From Colius striatus (Eukaryota > Chordata > Aves > Coliiformes > Coliidae), in the NCBI RefSeq assembly GCF_028858725.1, contig NC_084776.1:1-64000 (forward strand): a stretch of 64,000 nt of DNA, given 5' to 3'. Below the pieces are notes generated by a model. It was not told the origin of the DNA and did no database searches. It saw nothing but the letters and a program-made list of their open reading frames with translations. The translations under genes and the position numbers were made by a program. Positions 22,313-35,566 of this stretch are shown one piece after another. How positions within the stretch are numbered: the stretch's first letter is position 1; the number at the start of each line of letters is the position of its first letter.

Positions 22313-23270
22313 GACCATATGGTTGCCATGAAAGTCAGTAGTTTTAAACATTTGTTCACTTGGTAACGCTCATTTAGCAGCTTCAATATAAATAATGAAA
22401 AAAAATTAGGAGTGGCAAATGGAACAAAAGCAGGCACAGAAGGAACAAATAAAATCAGTGGATATTAGGCAAATAAAGGGAAAAGGTTACGAAATGGGGT
22501 CAGAAACTAAAATGGATCTAGAAAGAAAAAAAAACAAGGAAAGGCAAGGGAAAAGGAAAACAAATAGAGCAAAGACAGCAAATGGATACAGGGCAACAGA
22601 CAAATTTAAAGGCAAAGATGACTAAGGAAATAATAAAACCATTGAAAATTAGAATCGGTGAACTACAATGGATACGCAGAACAGAAATCTAAGCAGCCCG
22701 GGTTCCGTTCTTTGGGAACAGAAGGCCGGGGCTTCAGCCCCGCAGCACTTCACCCTCTCGCCCAGACCCAACCGCAGCTGCTCACCCCGAGCCCGGCAGC
22801 TGGAAACGTGGCCCGAGGCACAAAGGAGATGGCGAATGGTTGTGCCTTTACGTCCGGCAGAAATGCCAGCGGTGAGTCTGCTCTGAGGCCCCGTGCCCTT
22901 TATATACAAAATAAATTGAGAGATTTGTCTATTCCAACACTTCGCACACTTGTCTATAGTTTAAGTAATTCTTTTCAACTCCCCCTGCATAACATGCTTT
23001 AGTTTCCGTGCTTTTAGTCTGTACCACCTGTGTTGCAGTGGAGCTATGTCCCAAAGAGGATAGAATGACAGAACAGAATTAGGCCCTGTGAGAATCCCTT
23101 CTCAAAAATGTCTCTGGTCACAAAGCAAATTGTTTACTGTAAGCTCCTGACAAGTTGGTCGGGGAGTTGAGTGCTGAATTACTTTATTTTCCCCACAACA
23201 ATCAACAATAGAAAGTGGGAGAAGCAAAGAAAAGAATGAGAGGGAGACAAAGAGGGAAAAGGTACGATAG
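22313..23270. other. Unassigned sequence with an A-rich tract
   Basis: 22395-22640 is A-rich on the + strand and 23210-23262 is purine-rich. Frames at 22419-22625 and 22658-23002 have no recognised similarity. A GC-richer patch at 22690-22870 stands out, but no exon could be identified in it. Confidence 0.45.
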
Positions 23271-23280
23271 TCACCACCAC

Positions 23281-25408
23281 GTCCTGTCCCAGTGCCACCC
23301 GCAGCTCTGGCCCCTCATTGTCCCTGTGCCCACACCGTGTCCCCCCACCATCCCTGTGCCAACACCATGTCCCTCACCATCCCTGTGCCCACACCATGTC
23401 CCACACCATCCCTGTGCCCACACCTTGTCCCACACCATCCCTGTGCCCACGCTGTGTCCCTCACCATCCCTGTGCCCACACCATGTCCCCACACCGTCCC
23501 TGTGCCCACACCATGTCCCACACCATCCCTGTGCCCACACCGTGTCCCCTCATTGTCCCTGTGCCGACACTGTGCCCTCACCATCCCTGTGCCCACCCTG
23601 TGTCCCCCCTACTATCCCTGTGCCCACACCATGTGCCCTCACCATCCCTTTGCCCATACCCTGTCCCACACCATCCCTGTGACCACACCATGTCCCCTCA
23701 TTGTCCCTGGGCCCACACCGTGCCCTCACCATCCCTGTGACCACACCATGTCCCCTCATTGTCCCTGGGCCCACACCATGCCCTCATCATCCCTGTGCCC
23801 ACACTGTGTCCCCCTACTATCCCTGTGCCCACACCATGTCCCCTCACCATCCCTGTGCCCACACCATGTCCCCTCATTGTCCCTGTGCCCACACCATGTC
23901 CCACACCATCCCTCTGCCCACACCATGTGCCCTCACCATCCCTGTGCCCACACTGTGTCCCCTCACCATCCCTGTGCCCACACACCATGTCCCCTCACCA
24001 TCCCTGTGCCCACACCGTGTCCCCCCACTATCCCTATGACCACACCGTGTCCCCCCACCACCCCTGTGCCCACATCATGTCCCCTGATTGTCCCTGTGCC
24101 CACACTGTGTCCCAAACCATCCCTGTGCCCACACCGTGTCCCCCGAGCATCCCTGTGCCAACACCATGTCCCACACCATCCCTGTGCCCACACTGTGTCC
24201 CCTCACCATCCCTGTGCCCTCACAGTGTCCCACAACATCCTTATGCCCACACCGTGTCCCCTCATTGTCCCTGTGCCCACACCATGTCCCACACCATCCC
24301 TGTGCCCACTCCGTGTCCCACACCATCCCTATTCCCAGACTATGTCCTCTCATTGTCACTGTGCCCACACCATGTCCCACACCATCCCTCTGCCCCCACT
24401 GTAGCCCCCCACCATCCCTGTGCCCCCACACCATGTCCCCTCACCATCCCTGTGCCCACACCATGTCCCCTCACGATCCCTGTGCCCACACTGTGTCCCG
24501 TCACCATTCATGTGCCCACATCGTGTCCCACACTATCGTTGTGCCCACAGCGTGTCCCCTCACCATCCCTGTGCCCACACTGTGTCCCCCCACCATCCCT
24601 GTGCCCCCACACCATATCCCCTCACCATCCTTGTGCCCACACCGTGTCCCCTCATTGTCCCTGTGCCCACATCGTGTCCCACAAAATCCCTGTGCCCACA
24701 CCGTGTCCCCCCATCATTCCTGTGCTCACACTGTGTCCCCTCACCATCCCTGTGCCCCCACCGTGTCCCCTCACCATCCCTGTGCCCACAGCGTGTCCCC
24801 TCATTGTCCCTGTGCCCACACCGTGCCCTCACCATCCCTGTGCCCACACCATGTCTCCTTATTATCCCTGTGCCCACACCGTGCCCTCACCATCCCTGTG
24901 CCCACACCATGCCCCTCACAATCCCTGTGCCCACACCATGTCTCCTCATTGTCCCTGTGCTCACACCGTGCCCTCACCATCCCTGTGCCCACACCATGCC
25001 CCTCACCATCCCTGTGCCCACACACCATGTCTCCTCATTGTCCCTGTGCTCACACCGTGCCCTCACCATCCCTGTGCCCACACTGTGTCCCCTCACAATC
25101 CCTGTGCCCACACCGTGTCCCGCCACCGTCCCTGTGCCCCCACACCAAGTCCCACACTATACCTGTACCCACACTGTGTCTCCTCACCATCCCTGTGCCC
25201 ATACATTGTGTCCCCTCATTGTCCCTGTGCCCACACTGTGTCCCACACCATCCTTGTGCCCACACCATGTCCCACATCATCCCTGTGCCCAAACCATGTC
25301 CCCTCACCATCCCTATACCCACAGTTTCCCCTCATCATCCCTGTACCCCCACACCATGTCCCCTCACCATTCCTGTGCCCACACCGTGTCCCACACAATC
25401 CCTGTGCC
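23281..25408. repeat. C-rich array 1, first 30-mer block
   Basis: A degenerate tandem array of about 30 bp with the form CCATCCCTGTGCCCACACCATGTCCCCTCA. Alternative words are CATTGTCCCTGTGCCC, CCGTGT and CCATGTCCCACA. It is C/T-rich on + and lacks stop codons over long distances, which yields spurious proline-rich frames including one of over 1,300 codons. Confidence 0.95.
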
Positions 25409-26838
25409 CACTCCCCTCACCATCCCCTTCTCCCCTCACCATCCCCGTGTCCCCTAACCACCCCCGTGTCCCCTCACCATGCCCTTATCCCCTCACAACC
25501 CCCATGTCCTCTCACCATCCCCTTGTCCCCTCACCACCCCCGTTTCCCCTCACCAGCCCCATGTCCCCTCACCAACCCCTTTTCTCCTCACCACGCCCTT
25601 CTCCCCTCACCATCCCCATGTCCCCTCACCATCCCCGTGTCCCCTCCTCTCCCAGGTGTCCCCTCATCACCCCCGTGTCCCCTGACCATCCCCTTTTCCC
25701 CTCACCACCCCCGTATCCCCTCACCTGCCCAATGTCCCCTCACCACCCCATTGTCCCCTCACCCTCCCCTTCTCCACTCACCATCCCCCTTATCCCCTCA
25801 CCATCCTGGTGTCCCCTCACGATCCCTGTGCCCACACTGTGCCCCTCACCATCCCCGTGTACCCTCTCCACCCCTGTGTCCCCTCACCATCCCCTTCTCC
25901 CCTCACCATCCCCGTGTCCCCTCACCATCCCCGTGTCCCCTCACCATCCCTGTGTCTGCTCAACAAGCCCTTCTCCCCTCACCACCCCCATGTCCCCTCA
26001 CCACCCCGTGTCCCCTCACCACCCCCGTGTCCCCTCACGACTCCCCTGTCCCCTCAACCTCCCCTTCTCCCATCACCATCCCCGTCTCCCCTAACCATCC
26101 CCATGTCCCCTCAACATGCCCTTCTCCCTTGACCACCCCCGTGTCCCCTCACCACCCCCGTGTCCCTTCACCATCCCCTTCTCCCCTCACCACCCCCGTG
26201 TCCCCTCACCATCCCCTTCTCCCCTCACCACCCCCTTGTCCCCTAACCAGCCCCTTCTCACCTCACCCCCCCCGTGTCCCCTCACCCCCCCCGTGTCCGC
26301 TCATCCCCCCGGGTCCGCTCACCAGCCCCATGTCCCCTCAGCAACCTCTTCTCCCCTCACCGTCCCCTTCTCCCCTCACCGTCCCCGTGTCCCCTCACCG
26401 TCCCCGTGTCCCCTCACCAGCCCCTTCTCCCCTCACCATCCCTGTGCCCACACCGTGCCCCTCAGCATCCTCTTGTCCCCTCACCATCCCCTTGTCCCCT
26501 CACCCTCCCCTTCTCCCCTCACCCTCCCCGTCTCCCCTCACCCTCCCCGTCTCCCCTCACCACCCCCGTGTCCCCTCACCACCCCCGTGTCCCCTCACCA
26601 TCCCCTTCTCCCCTCACCATCCCCTTCTCCCCTCACAACCCCCTTCTCCCCTCACCCCCGCCGTGTCCCCTCAACCCCCCCGTGTCCCCTCACCAACCCC
26701 TTTTCCCCTCACAACCCCAAGTCCTCTAACCCCCCCCGTGTCCCCTCACCCCCCCGTGTCCCCTCACCACCCCCGTGTCCCCTCACCCCCCTCTTGTCCC
26801 CTCACCTCCCCCATGTCCCCTCACACCCCCTGTGTACC
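25409..26838. repeat. C-rich array 1, first 19-mer block
   Basis: A related but shorter unit of about 19 bp, CCATCCCCTTCTCCCCTCA, alternating with CCACCCCCGTGTCCCCTCA. The change from the 30-mer occurs at about 25408. Confidence 0.93.
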
Positions 26839-27690
26839 CTCACCATCCCTGTGCCCACACTGTGCCCCTCACCATCCCTGTGCCCACACCGTGCCCCACA
26901 CAATCCCTGTGCCCACACCGTTTCCGCTCATTGTCCCTGTGCCCACACCGTGCCCTCACCATCACTGTGCCCACAGCGAGTCCCACACCATCATTATGCC
27001 CACACCATGTTCCCTCACCATCCCTGTGCCCAAACTGTGTCCCCACATTGTCCCTGTGCCCACACCGTGCCCCCACCATCGCTGTGCCCACACCATGTCC
27101 CCTCACCATACCTGTGCCCACACCATGTCCCACACCATCCCTGTGCCCACACTGTGTTCCCTCACCATCCCTGTGCCCAAACTGTGTCCCCACACCGTCC
27201 CTTTGCTGACACCATGTCTCCTCACCGTCCCTGTGCCCACACCATGTCCCCTCATTGTCCCTGTGCCCACACCATGTCCCTTCACTATCCCTGTGCCCAC
27301 ACCATGTCTCACACCATCCCTGTGCCCACACTGTGACCCATACCATCCCTATACCCACACCGTGTCCCCTAATTGTCCCTGTGCCGACACCGAGACCCCA
27401 CCATCGCTGTGCCCACACTGTGTCCCACACCATCCCTGTGCCTACACCATGTCCCCTCATTGTCCCTGTGCCCACACCATGTCCCACACCATCCTTGTGC
27501 CCACACAGTGTACCCTCACAATCCCTCTGCCCACACTGTGTCCCCCCACAATTCCTGTGCCCACACTGTGTGCCCTCACCGTCCCTGTGCCCACACCATT
27601 TCCCACACCATCCCTGTGCCAACTCCATGTCCCCTCAAAATCCCTGTGCCCACACCATGTCCCACACCATCCCTGTGCCCACTCCGTGTC
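26839..27690. repeat. C-rich array 1, second 30-mer block
   Basis: The 30-mer with CCCTGTGCCCACACC returns here and again gives way to the 19-mer at about 27690. The 30-mer-then-19-mer pair therefore occurs twice within this intron. Confidence 0.92.
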
Positions 27691-28930
27691 CCCTCACCAC
27701 CCGCTGTGTCCCCTCACCAGTCCCATGTCCCCTAGCCATCCCCATCTCCCCTAGCCATCCCCATCTCCCCTCACCATCCCTGTGCCCACACTGTACCCGT
27801 CACCATCCCCTTGTCCCCTCACCATACCGTTCTCCCCTCACCACCCCCTTGTCCCCTCACCACTCCCATGGCCCCTCACCTGCTCCATGTCCCCTCACCA
27901 TGCCCTTGTCCCCTCACCCTCCCCTTCTCCACTCACCATCCCCATCTACCCTCACCATCCCCTTCTCCCCTCACCCCCCCCCCATGTCTCCTCACCATCC
28001 CCTTTTCACCTCACCACCCCCGTGTCCCCTCACCACCCCCGTGTCCCCTCACCATCCCCGTGTCCCCTCACCAACCCCTTTTCTCCTCACCACCCCCTTC
28101 TCCCCTCACCATCCCCATGTCCCCTCACCCCACACTTGTCCCCTCACCATCCCCGTGTCCCCTCACCCGCCCAATGTCCCCTCACCATGCCCTTGTCCCC
28201 TCACCCTCCCCTTCTCCACTCACCATCCCCCTTATCCCCTCACCATCCCCATTTCCCCTCACGATCCCTGTGCCCACACTGTGCCCCTCACCATCCCCTT
28301 GTCCCCTCTCCACCCCCGTGTCCCCTCACCACCCCCATGTCCCCTCACCACGCCCCGTGTCCCCTCACCACGCCCCGTGTCCCATCACCAGCCCCTTCTC
28401 CCCTCACCATCCTCATGTCCCCTCACCATCCCCTTCTCCCCTCACCATCCTCATGTCCCCTTACCATCCCCTTCTCCCCTTACCAGCCCCTTCTACCCTC
28501 ACCCCACCCGTGTCCCCTCACAATCCCCGTGTCCCCTCAACATGCCCTTATCCCCTCACCACCCCCATGTCCTCTCACCATCCCCTTTTCCCCTCACCAC
28601 CCCCGTTTCCCCTCACCAGCCCCATGTCCCCTCAACCCTCACTTGTCCCCTCACCATCCCCGTGTCCCCTCACCAGCCCCTTTTCCCCTCACAACCCCCG
28701 TGTCCCCTTACCACCCCCGTGTCCCCTCACCTGCCCAATGTCCCCTCACCTTCCCCTTCTCCCCTCACCACCCCCGTGTCCCCTCACCAGCCGCATGTCC
28801 CCTCACCCCCCCCGTGTACCATCACCATCCCTGTGCTCACACTGTGCCCCTCACCACCCCCTTCTCCCGTCACCATCCCCGTGTCCCCCCCCATCGTGTC
28901 CCTATCCCCCCGTCACCCCCCATCATGCCA
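27691..28930. repeat. C-rich array 1, second 19-mer block, up to the GPT exon
   Basis: 19-mer repeats run directly into the polypyrimidine tract of the GPT exon at 28946. The last ~160 bp before the acceptor are almost identical to the sequence before the second exon copy at 35567. Confidence 0.92.
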
Positions 28931-28945
28931 TGCCAATGCCCTCAG

Positions 28946-29189
28946 ACAATCCTGAAGCTGCTGGTGACGGGCTCGGCGCCCTCTCGCACGCGGGTGCTGA
29001 TGCCCATCCTGCAGTACCCGCTGTACTCGGCCACCATCGCCGAGCTGGGGGCCGTGCAGCTCGGCTACTACCTGGACGACGAACGGTGCTGGGCACTGGC
29101 GCTGAGTGAGCTGCGGCAGGCGCTGGCCGAGGGCCGCCGGCACTGCTGCCCACGGGTGCTGTGCATCATCAACCCTGGCAACCCCACCG
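28946..29189 (+). CDS. GPT: Alanine aminotransferase exon, copy 1
   Basis: This 244-nt exon lies between acceptor ATGCCCTCAG and donor G/GTACCC. It encodes about 81 residues beginning TILKLLVTG and ending with [10 protein letters not shown], the PLP-enzyme motif of alanine aminotransferases, with [14 protein letters not shown] in the middle. ALT transfers the amino group of alanine to 2-oxoglutarate using pyridoxal phosphate. The phase-1 end joins in frame to the exon at 42438. The GPT (ALT1) assignment rather than GPT2 rests on the next exons (IEAVIKFAFEERLFL, EMGPPY) and on the LRRC14/C8orf82 neighbours. Exons for the first ~150 residues of the family are not visible upstream. Copy 1 keeps the conserved Gln before YPLYSA, so it looks the more constrained of the two copies. 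Confidence 0.9.
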
Positions 29190-29195
29190 GTACCC

Positions 29196-32100
29196 TGCGG
29201 CACCAAGGGCTGGGATGGCACCCCAGGAGTGGGATGGGACCCCAGGGGTGGGATGGGACCCCAGGGGTGGGATTGCATGGGACTGCATAGGACCCCAGGG
29301 TTGGGATGGGATGGGACCCCAGGGGTGGGGTGGGATGGGATGAGATGGGACTCCAGGGGTGGGATGAGTCCCCAGCGGTGGGATGGGATGGGACCCCAGG
29401 GTTGGGATTGGATGGGACTGGATGGGACCCCAGGGTTGGGATGGGACCCCAGGGGTGGGATGGGATGGGAAGAGATGGGACTCCAGGGGTGGGATGAGTC
29501 CCCAGGGTTGGGATGGGATGGGACCCCAGGGGTGGGATGAGTCCCCAGGGGTTGGATGGGATGGGACTCCAGGGGTGGGATGGGACCCTAGGGATGGGAT
29601 GGGATGGGATGGGATGGTACTGGATGGGACACCAGGGTTGGGATGGGATGGGACCCCAGGGGTGGGACCTCAGGGGTGAGATGGGATAGGACTGGGATGG
29701 GACTCCAGGGATGCGATGAGACTGGGACAGGACCCCAGGGGTGGGATGCGACCCCAGGGGTGGGACCCCAGAGGTGGGATGGGACCCCAGGGATGGGAAT
29801 TCAGGGCTGGGATGGGACCCCAGGGTTGGGATGGGAATGGATGGGACGGGTTGGGAACCCAGGGGTGGAATGGGATGGGACCCCAGAGTTGGGATGGGAC
29901 CCCAGGGTTGGGATGGGACCCCAGGGTTCGGATGGGACGGGTCCCCAGTGGTGGGATGGGATTGGATGGGTTGGGAAGGGACCCCAGGGGTGGGATGAGT
30001 TCCCAGGGGTGGGATGGGATGGGACCCCAGGGTTGGGATGGTACCCTGAGGTTGGGATGGGACCCCAGGGATGGGACTTCAGGGGTGGGATGGGATGGGA
30101 CCCCAGGGGTGGGATGGGATGGGACTGGATGGGACCCCAGGGGTGGGATGGGATGGGACCCCAGGGGTGGGATGAGTGTTCAGGGGTGGGAAGGGACCCC
30201 AGCGGTGGGATGGGACTGGATGGGACCCCGGGGGTGAGATGGGACCTTAGGGCTGGGATGGGAGTGGATGGGACCTCAGGGGTGGGACGGGACCCCAGGG
30301 GTGGGATGGACCCCAGGGGTGGGATGAGTCCTCAGGGGGTGATGGGATGGGACCCCAGGGGTGGGATGGGATGGGACCCCAGGGGTGGGATGGGTCCCCA
30401 GGCGTGGGATGGGTCCCCAGGGGTGGGATGAGTCCCCAGGGGTGGGATGGAATGGGACCCCAGGGGTGGGATGGGATGGGACTGGATTGGACCCCAGGGT
30501 TGGGATGGGTCCCCAGGGGTGGGATGGGATGGGATGGGATGGGACCCCAGGGGTGGGATGGGTACCCAGGGGTGGGATGGGACCCCAGGGGTGGGATGGG
30601 ATGGGACCCCAGGGGTGGGATGGGATGGGATGAGATGGGACTCCAGGGGTGGGATGAGTCCCCAGGGGTGGGATGGAATGGGACCCCAGGAGTGGGATGG
30701 GACTGGATGGGTCCACAGGGGTGGGATGGGATGGGACCTCAGGGGTGGGATGGAATGGGATGGGATGGGACTGGATGGGACCCTAGGGTTGGGATGGGAC
30801 CATAGGGGTGGGACCTCAAGGGTAGGATGGGATAGGACTGGGATGGAACTCCAGGGGTGGGATGAGACTGGGATGGGACCCCAAGGGTGGGATGGGACCC
30901 TGAGGTTGGAATGGGACCCCAGGGATGGGACTTCAGGGGTGGGATGGGACCCCATGGTTGGGATGGGACCCCAGGGGTGGGATGGGATGGGATGAGATGG
31001 GACTCCAGGGGTGGGATGAGTCCCCAGGGGTGGGATGGGATGGGACCCCAGGGGTGGGATGGGATCCCAGGGTTGGGATGGGACTGGATGGGACCCCAGG
31101 GTTGGGATGGGTCCCCAGGGGTGGGATGGGATGGGATGGGACCCCAGGGTTGGGATGGGATGGGACCCTAGGGGTGGGATGAGTCCCCAAAGGTGGGATG
31201 GGATGGGACCCCAGGGTTGGGATGGGATGGGTCCCTAGAGGAGGGATGGGATGGGATGGGTTGGGATGGGACCCCAGGGGTGGGATGAGTTCCCAGGGGT
31301 GGGATGGGAAGGGACCCCAGGGTTGGGATGGGAAGGGACCCCAGGGTTGGGATGGGACCCCAGGGATGGGATGGGACCCCAGGGATGGGACTTCAGGGGT
31401 GGGATGGGACTCCAGGGTTGGGATGGGATGGGACCCCAGGGGTGGGATGGGATGGGACCCCAGGGGTGGGATGAGTCTTCAGGGGTGGGATGGGAACCCA
31501 GGAGTGGGATGGGACTCCAGGGGTAGGATGGAATGGGATCCCAGGGGTGGGATGAGACCCCAGGGGTGGGATGAGACCCCAGGGGTGGGATGGGACCACA
31601 GGGGTGGGATGGGACTTTATGGGACACCAGGGTTGGATGGGTCCCCAGGGGTGGGATGGGATGGGATAGGACCCCAGGGGTGGGATGGGACGGGACCCCA
31701 GGGGTGGGATGAGTCCTCAGGGGGGGAAGGGATGGGACTCCAGTGGTGGGATGGGTCCCCAGGGGTGGGATGGGATGGGATGGGACTGGATAGGACCCCA
31801 GGGTTGGGATGGGATGGGACCCCAGGGGTGGGATGGGTCCCCAGGTGTGGGATGAGTCCCCAGGGGTGGGATGAGTCCCCAATGGTGTGATGGGATGGTA
31901 CCCCAGGGGTGTGATGGGACCTCAGGGGTGGGATGGGACCCCAGGGGTGGGATGGGATGGGACTCCAGGGGTGGGATGGGATGGGACTGGATTGGACCCC
32001 AGGGGTGGGATGGGACCCCAGGGGTGGGATGGGATGGGATGGGAACTAAGGGGTGGGATGAGTCCCCAGGGGTGGGATGGGATGGGACCCCTGGGGTGGG

Positions 32101-33722
32101 ATGGGATCCCAGGGTTGGGATGGGACCCCAGGGGTGGGATGGGATGGGTCCCTAGGGTTGGGATGGGATGGGACCTTAGGGGTGGGATGGGATGGGACCC
32201 CTGGGGTGGGATGGGATCCCAGGGTTGGGATGGGACCCCAGGGGTGGGATGGGATGGGTCCCTAGGGTTGGGATGGGATGGGACCTTAGGGGTGGGACGG
32301 GATGGGACCCCAGGGGTGGGATGGGATGGGACCCTAGGGTTGGGATGGGATGGGACCTTAAAGGTGGGACCTCAGGGGTCGGATGGGATGGGACTGGGTG
32401 GGACGAGAGTGGGATGGGACCCCAGGGGTGGGATGTGACCCCAGGGGTGGGACCCCAAGGGTGGGATGGGACCCTGAGGTTGGAATGGGACCCCAGGGAT
32501 GGGACTTCAGGGGTGGAATGGGACCCCAGGGTTGGGATGGGACTGGATGGGACCCCAGGGTTGGGATGGGACCCTAGGGGTGGGATGAGTCCCCAGGAGT
32601 GGGATGGGATGGGACCCCAAGGGTGGGATGCGACCTCAGGGGTGGGATGGGATCCCAGGTTTGGGATGGGACTGGATGGGACCCCAGGGTTGGGATGGGA
32701 TGGGACCCTAGAGGTGGGATGAGTCCCCAGGGGTGGGATGGGATGGGACCCCAAGTGTGGGATGGGACCCTAGGGGTGGGATGGGATGGGACTGGATGGG
32801 ACCCCAGGGTTGGGATGGGTCCCCAAGGGTGGGATGGGACCCCAGGGGTGGGATGGGACTGGATGGGACCCCAGGGTTGGGATGGGATGATACCCCAGGG
32901 GTGGGATGGGATGGGACCCAGGGGTGGGATGGGATGTAATGGGATGGGATCCCAGGGGTGGGATGGGACCCCAGGGGTGGGATGGGATGGAATGGGATGG
33001 GACTCCAGGGGTGGGATGAGACTAGGATGGGACCCCAAGGGTGGGATGGGATGGGACTGGATGGGACCCCAGGGTTGCGATGGGATGGGACCCCAGGGGT
33101 GGGATGGGATGGGAACCTAGGGGTGGGATGAGTCCCCAGGGGTGGGATGGGACCGCAGGGGTGGGATGCGACCTCAGAGGTGGGATGAGACCCCAGGGTT
33201 GGGATGGGATGGGACCCCAGGGGTGGGATGGGACCCCAGGGGTGGGATGGGATGGGAATGGATGGGACCCCAGGGTTGGGATGGGATGGGACCCCAGGGG
33301 TGTGGTTGGATGGGATGGGAACCCAGGGGTGTGGTGGGATGGGATGGGAACCCAGGGGTGGGATGAGTCTTCAGGGTTGGGATGGGATGGGACCCCAGGG
33401 GTGGGATGGGACCTCAGGGGTGGTATGGGACCCCAGGGTTGGGATTGGATGCGACCCCAGGGCGGGGTGGGATGGGACCCCAAGGTTGGGATGGGATGGA
33501 ATGGGACCCCAGGGGTGGGATGAGTCCCCAGGGGTGGGATGGGACTGGATGCGACCCCAGGGCTGGGATGGGTCCCTAGAGGTGGGATGGAATGGGATGG
33601 GATGGGACTGGATGGGACCCTAGGGTTGGGATGGGATAGGACCCCAGGGGTGGGACCTCAGGGGTGGGATGGGATAGGACTGGGATGGGACTGCAGGGGT
33701 GGGATGAGACTGGGATGGGACC
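29196..33722. repeat. G-rich array 1, GGGATGGGACCCCAGGGGTG minisatellite
   Basis: A 20-bp unit with GGGATGGGAT expansions and variants such as CCAGGGTTGGGATGG and CCAGGGGTGGGATGAG. An exact 110-bp stretch is repeated back to back at about 32081 and 32191. All reading frames (MGWDPRGG on +, SHPTPGVP on -) are artefacts. The array begins just after the exon donor. Confidence 0.96.
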
Positions 33723-34656
33723 CTCATTGTTCCTGTGCCCACATCATGTCCCCTCACCATCCCTGTGCCCACATTGTCTCCCCTTATTTTCCCTGTGCCC
33801 ACACTGTGCCCCTCACCATCCCTGTTCCCACACTGTGTCTCACACCATCCCTGTGCCGACAGCGTGTCCCCTCATTGTCACTGTGCCCACACCGTGTCCC
33901 ACACCATCCTTGTACCGACATCATGTCCCACACCATCGCTGTGCCCACACCTTGTCCCACACCATCCTTATGCCCACACCATGTCCGACACAATCCCTGT
34001 GCCCACACCGTGTCCCCTCATTGTCCCTGTGCCCACAGTGTGCCCTCACCATCCCTGTGCTCGCACCGTGTCCCACACCATCCTTGTGACAACATCGTGT
34101 CCCACGCCATCGCTGAGCCCATACCTTGTCCCACACCATCCTTATGCCCACACGATGTCCGACACCATCCCTGTGCCCACACCATGTCCCCTCATTGTCC
34201 CTGTGCCCACACTGTGCCCTCACCATCCCTGTGCCCACACTATGTCCCCTCACCATCCCTGTACCCACACCATGTCCCACACCATCCCTATGACCACACT
34301 GTGCCCCTCCCAATCCCTGTGCCCACACTGTGTCCCCCCACCATCCCTGAGCCCCGACACCATGTCCCCTCACCATCCCTGTACCCACACCGTGTCCCCT
34401 CATTGTCCCTGTGCCCACACCGTGTCCCCCCACCTTACCTATGCCCACACTGTGTCCCCTCACTATCAATGTGCCCACACCATGACCCATAACATCCCTG
34501 TGCCGACACCATGTCCCTCACCATCCCTGTGCCCACACTGTGCCCCCACACCGTCCCTGTGCCCACACAATATCCCCTCATTGTCCATGTACAGTGTCCC
34601 ACACCATCCCTGTGCCCACACCGTGCTCCACACCATCCCTGTGCCCATACCACGTC
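33723..34656. repeat. C-rich array 2, 30-mer block
   Basis: The G-rich array stops abruptly at about 33722 (GGGATGGGACCC) and the CCCTGTGCCCACACC 30-mer begins with TCATTGTTCCTGTGCCC. This is the junction between the two tandem copies of the [C-rich array, GPT exon, G-rich array] block. Confidence 0.94.
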
Positions 34657-35560
34657 CCCTCACCATCCCCGTGTCCCCTCACCATCCCCTTCTCCGCTCA
34701 CCATCCCCTTCTCCGCTCACCATCCCCGTGTCCCCTCACCAACCCCATGTCCCGCACCTGCCCCGCGCCCCGTCACCACCCCCTTGTCCCCTCAACCTTC
34801 CCTTCTCCGCTCACCACCCGCTGTGTCCCCTCACCAATCCCATGTCCCCTCGCCATCCCCATCTCCCCTCACCATCCCCATCTCCCCTCGCCATCTCCCC
34901 TCACCATCCCTGTGCCCACACTGTACCCGTCACCATCCCCTTGTCCCCTCACCATCCCCGTGTCCATTCACCATACCGTTCTCCCCTCACCACTCCCTTA
35001 TCCCCTCACCATCCCAGTGTCCCCTCACCACTCCCGTGGCCCCTCACCTGCCCCATGTCCCCTCACCACCCCCTTTTCCCCTCAACCTCCCCTTCTCCCC
35101 TCACCATCCCCGTCTCCCCTCACCATCCCCTTGTCCCCTCACCCCACCCGTGTCCCCTCACCAGACCCGTGACCCCTCACGACCCTCGTATCCCCTCACC
35201 TGCCCAATGTCCCCTCACCAACCCCTTGTACCCTGACCCGCCCGTGTCCCCTCACCATCCCCTTTTCCCCTCACCACCCCCGTGTCCCCTCACCTGCCCA
35301 ATGTCCCCTCACCCCCCCCGTGTCCCCTCACCAGCCCCTTCTCCCCTCACTATCCCCTTCTCCCCTCACCACCCCCGTGTCCCCTCACCCCACCCGTGTC
35401 CCCTCACCAGCCGCATGTCCCCTCACCCCCCCCGTGTACCATCACCATCCCTGTGCTCACACTGTGCCCCTCACCACCCCCTTCTCCCGTCACCATCCCC
35501 GTGTCCCCCCCCATCGTGTCCGCAGCCCCCCGTCACCCCCCCATCATGCCATGCCAATGC
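34657..35560. repeat. C-rich array 2, 19-mer block
   Basis: The CCATCCCCTTCTCCCCTCA and CCACCCCCGTGTCCCCTCA units follow the 30-mer as they do in array 1. They lead into the acceptor of the second GPT exon copy. Confidence 0.93.
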
Positions 35561-35566
35561 CCTCAG

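Noticed and set aside
23759-27754. A 1,331-codon proline-rich open frame
   Set aside because: It is a by-product of stop-free C-rich minisatellite units. All three frames are open, composition is pure repeat, and no splice or start context supports it.
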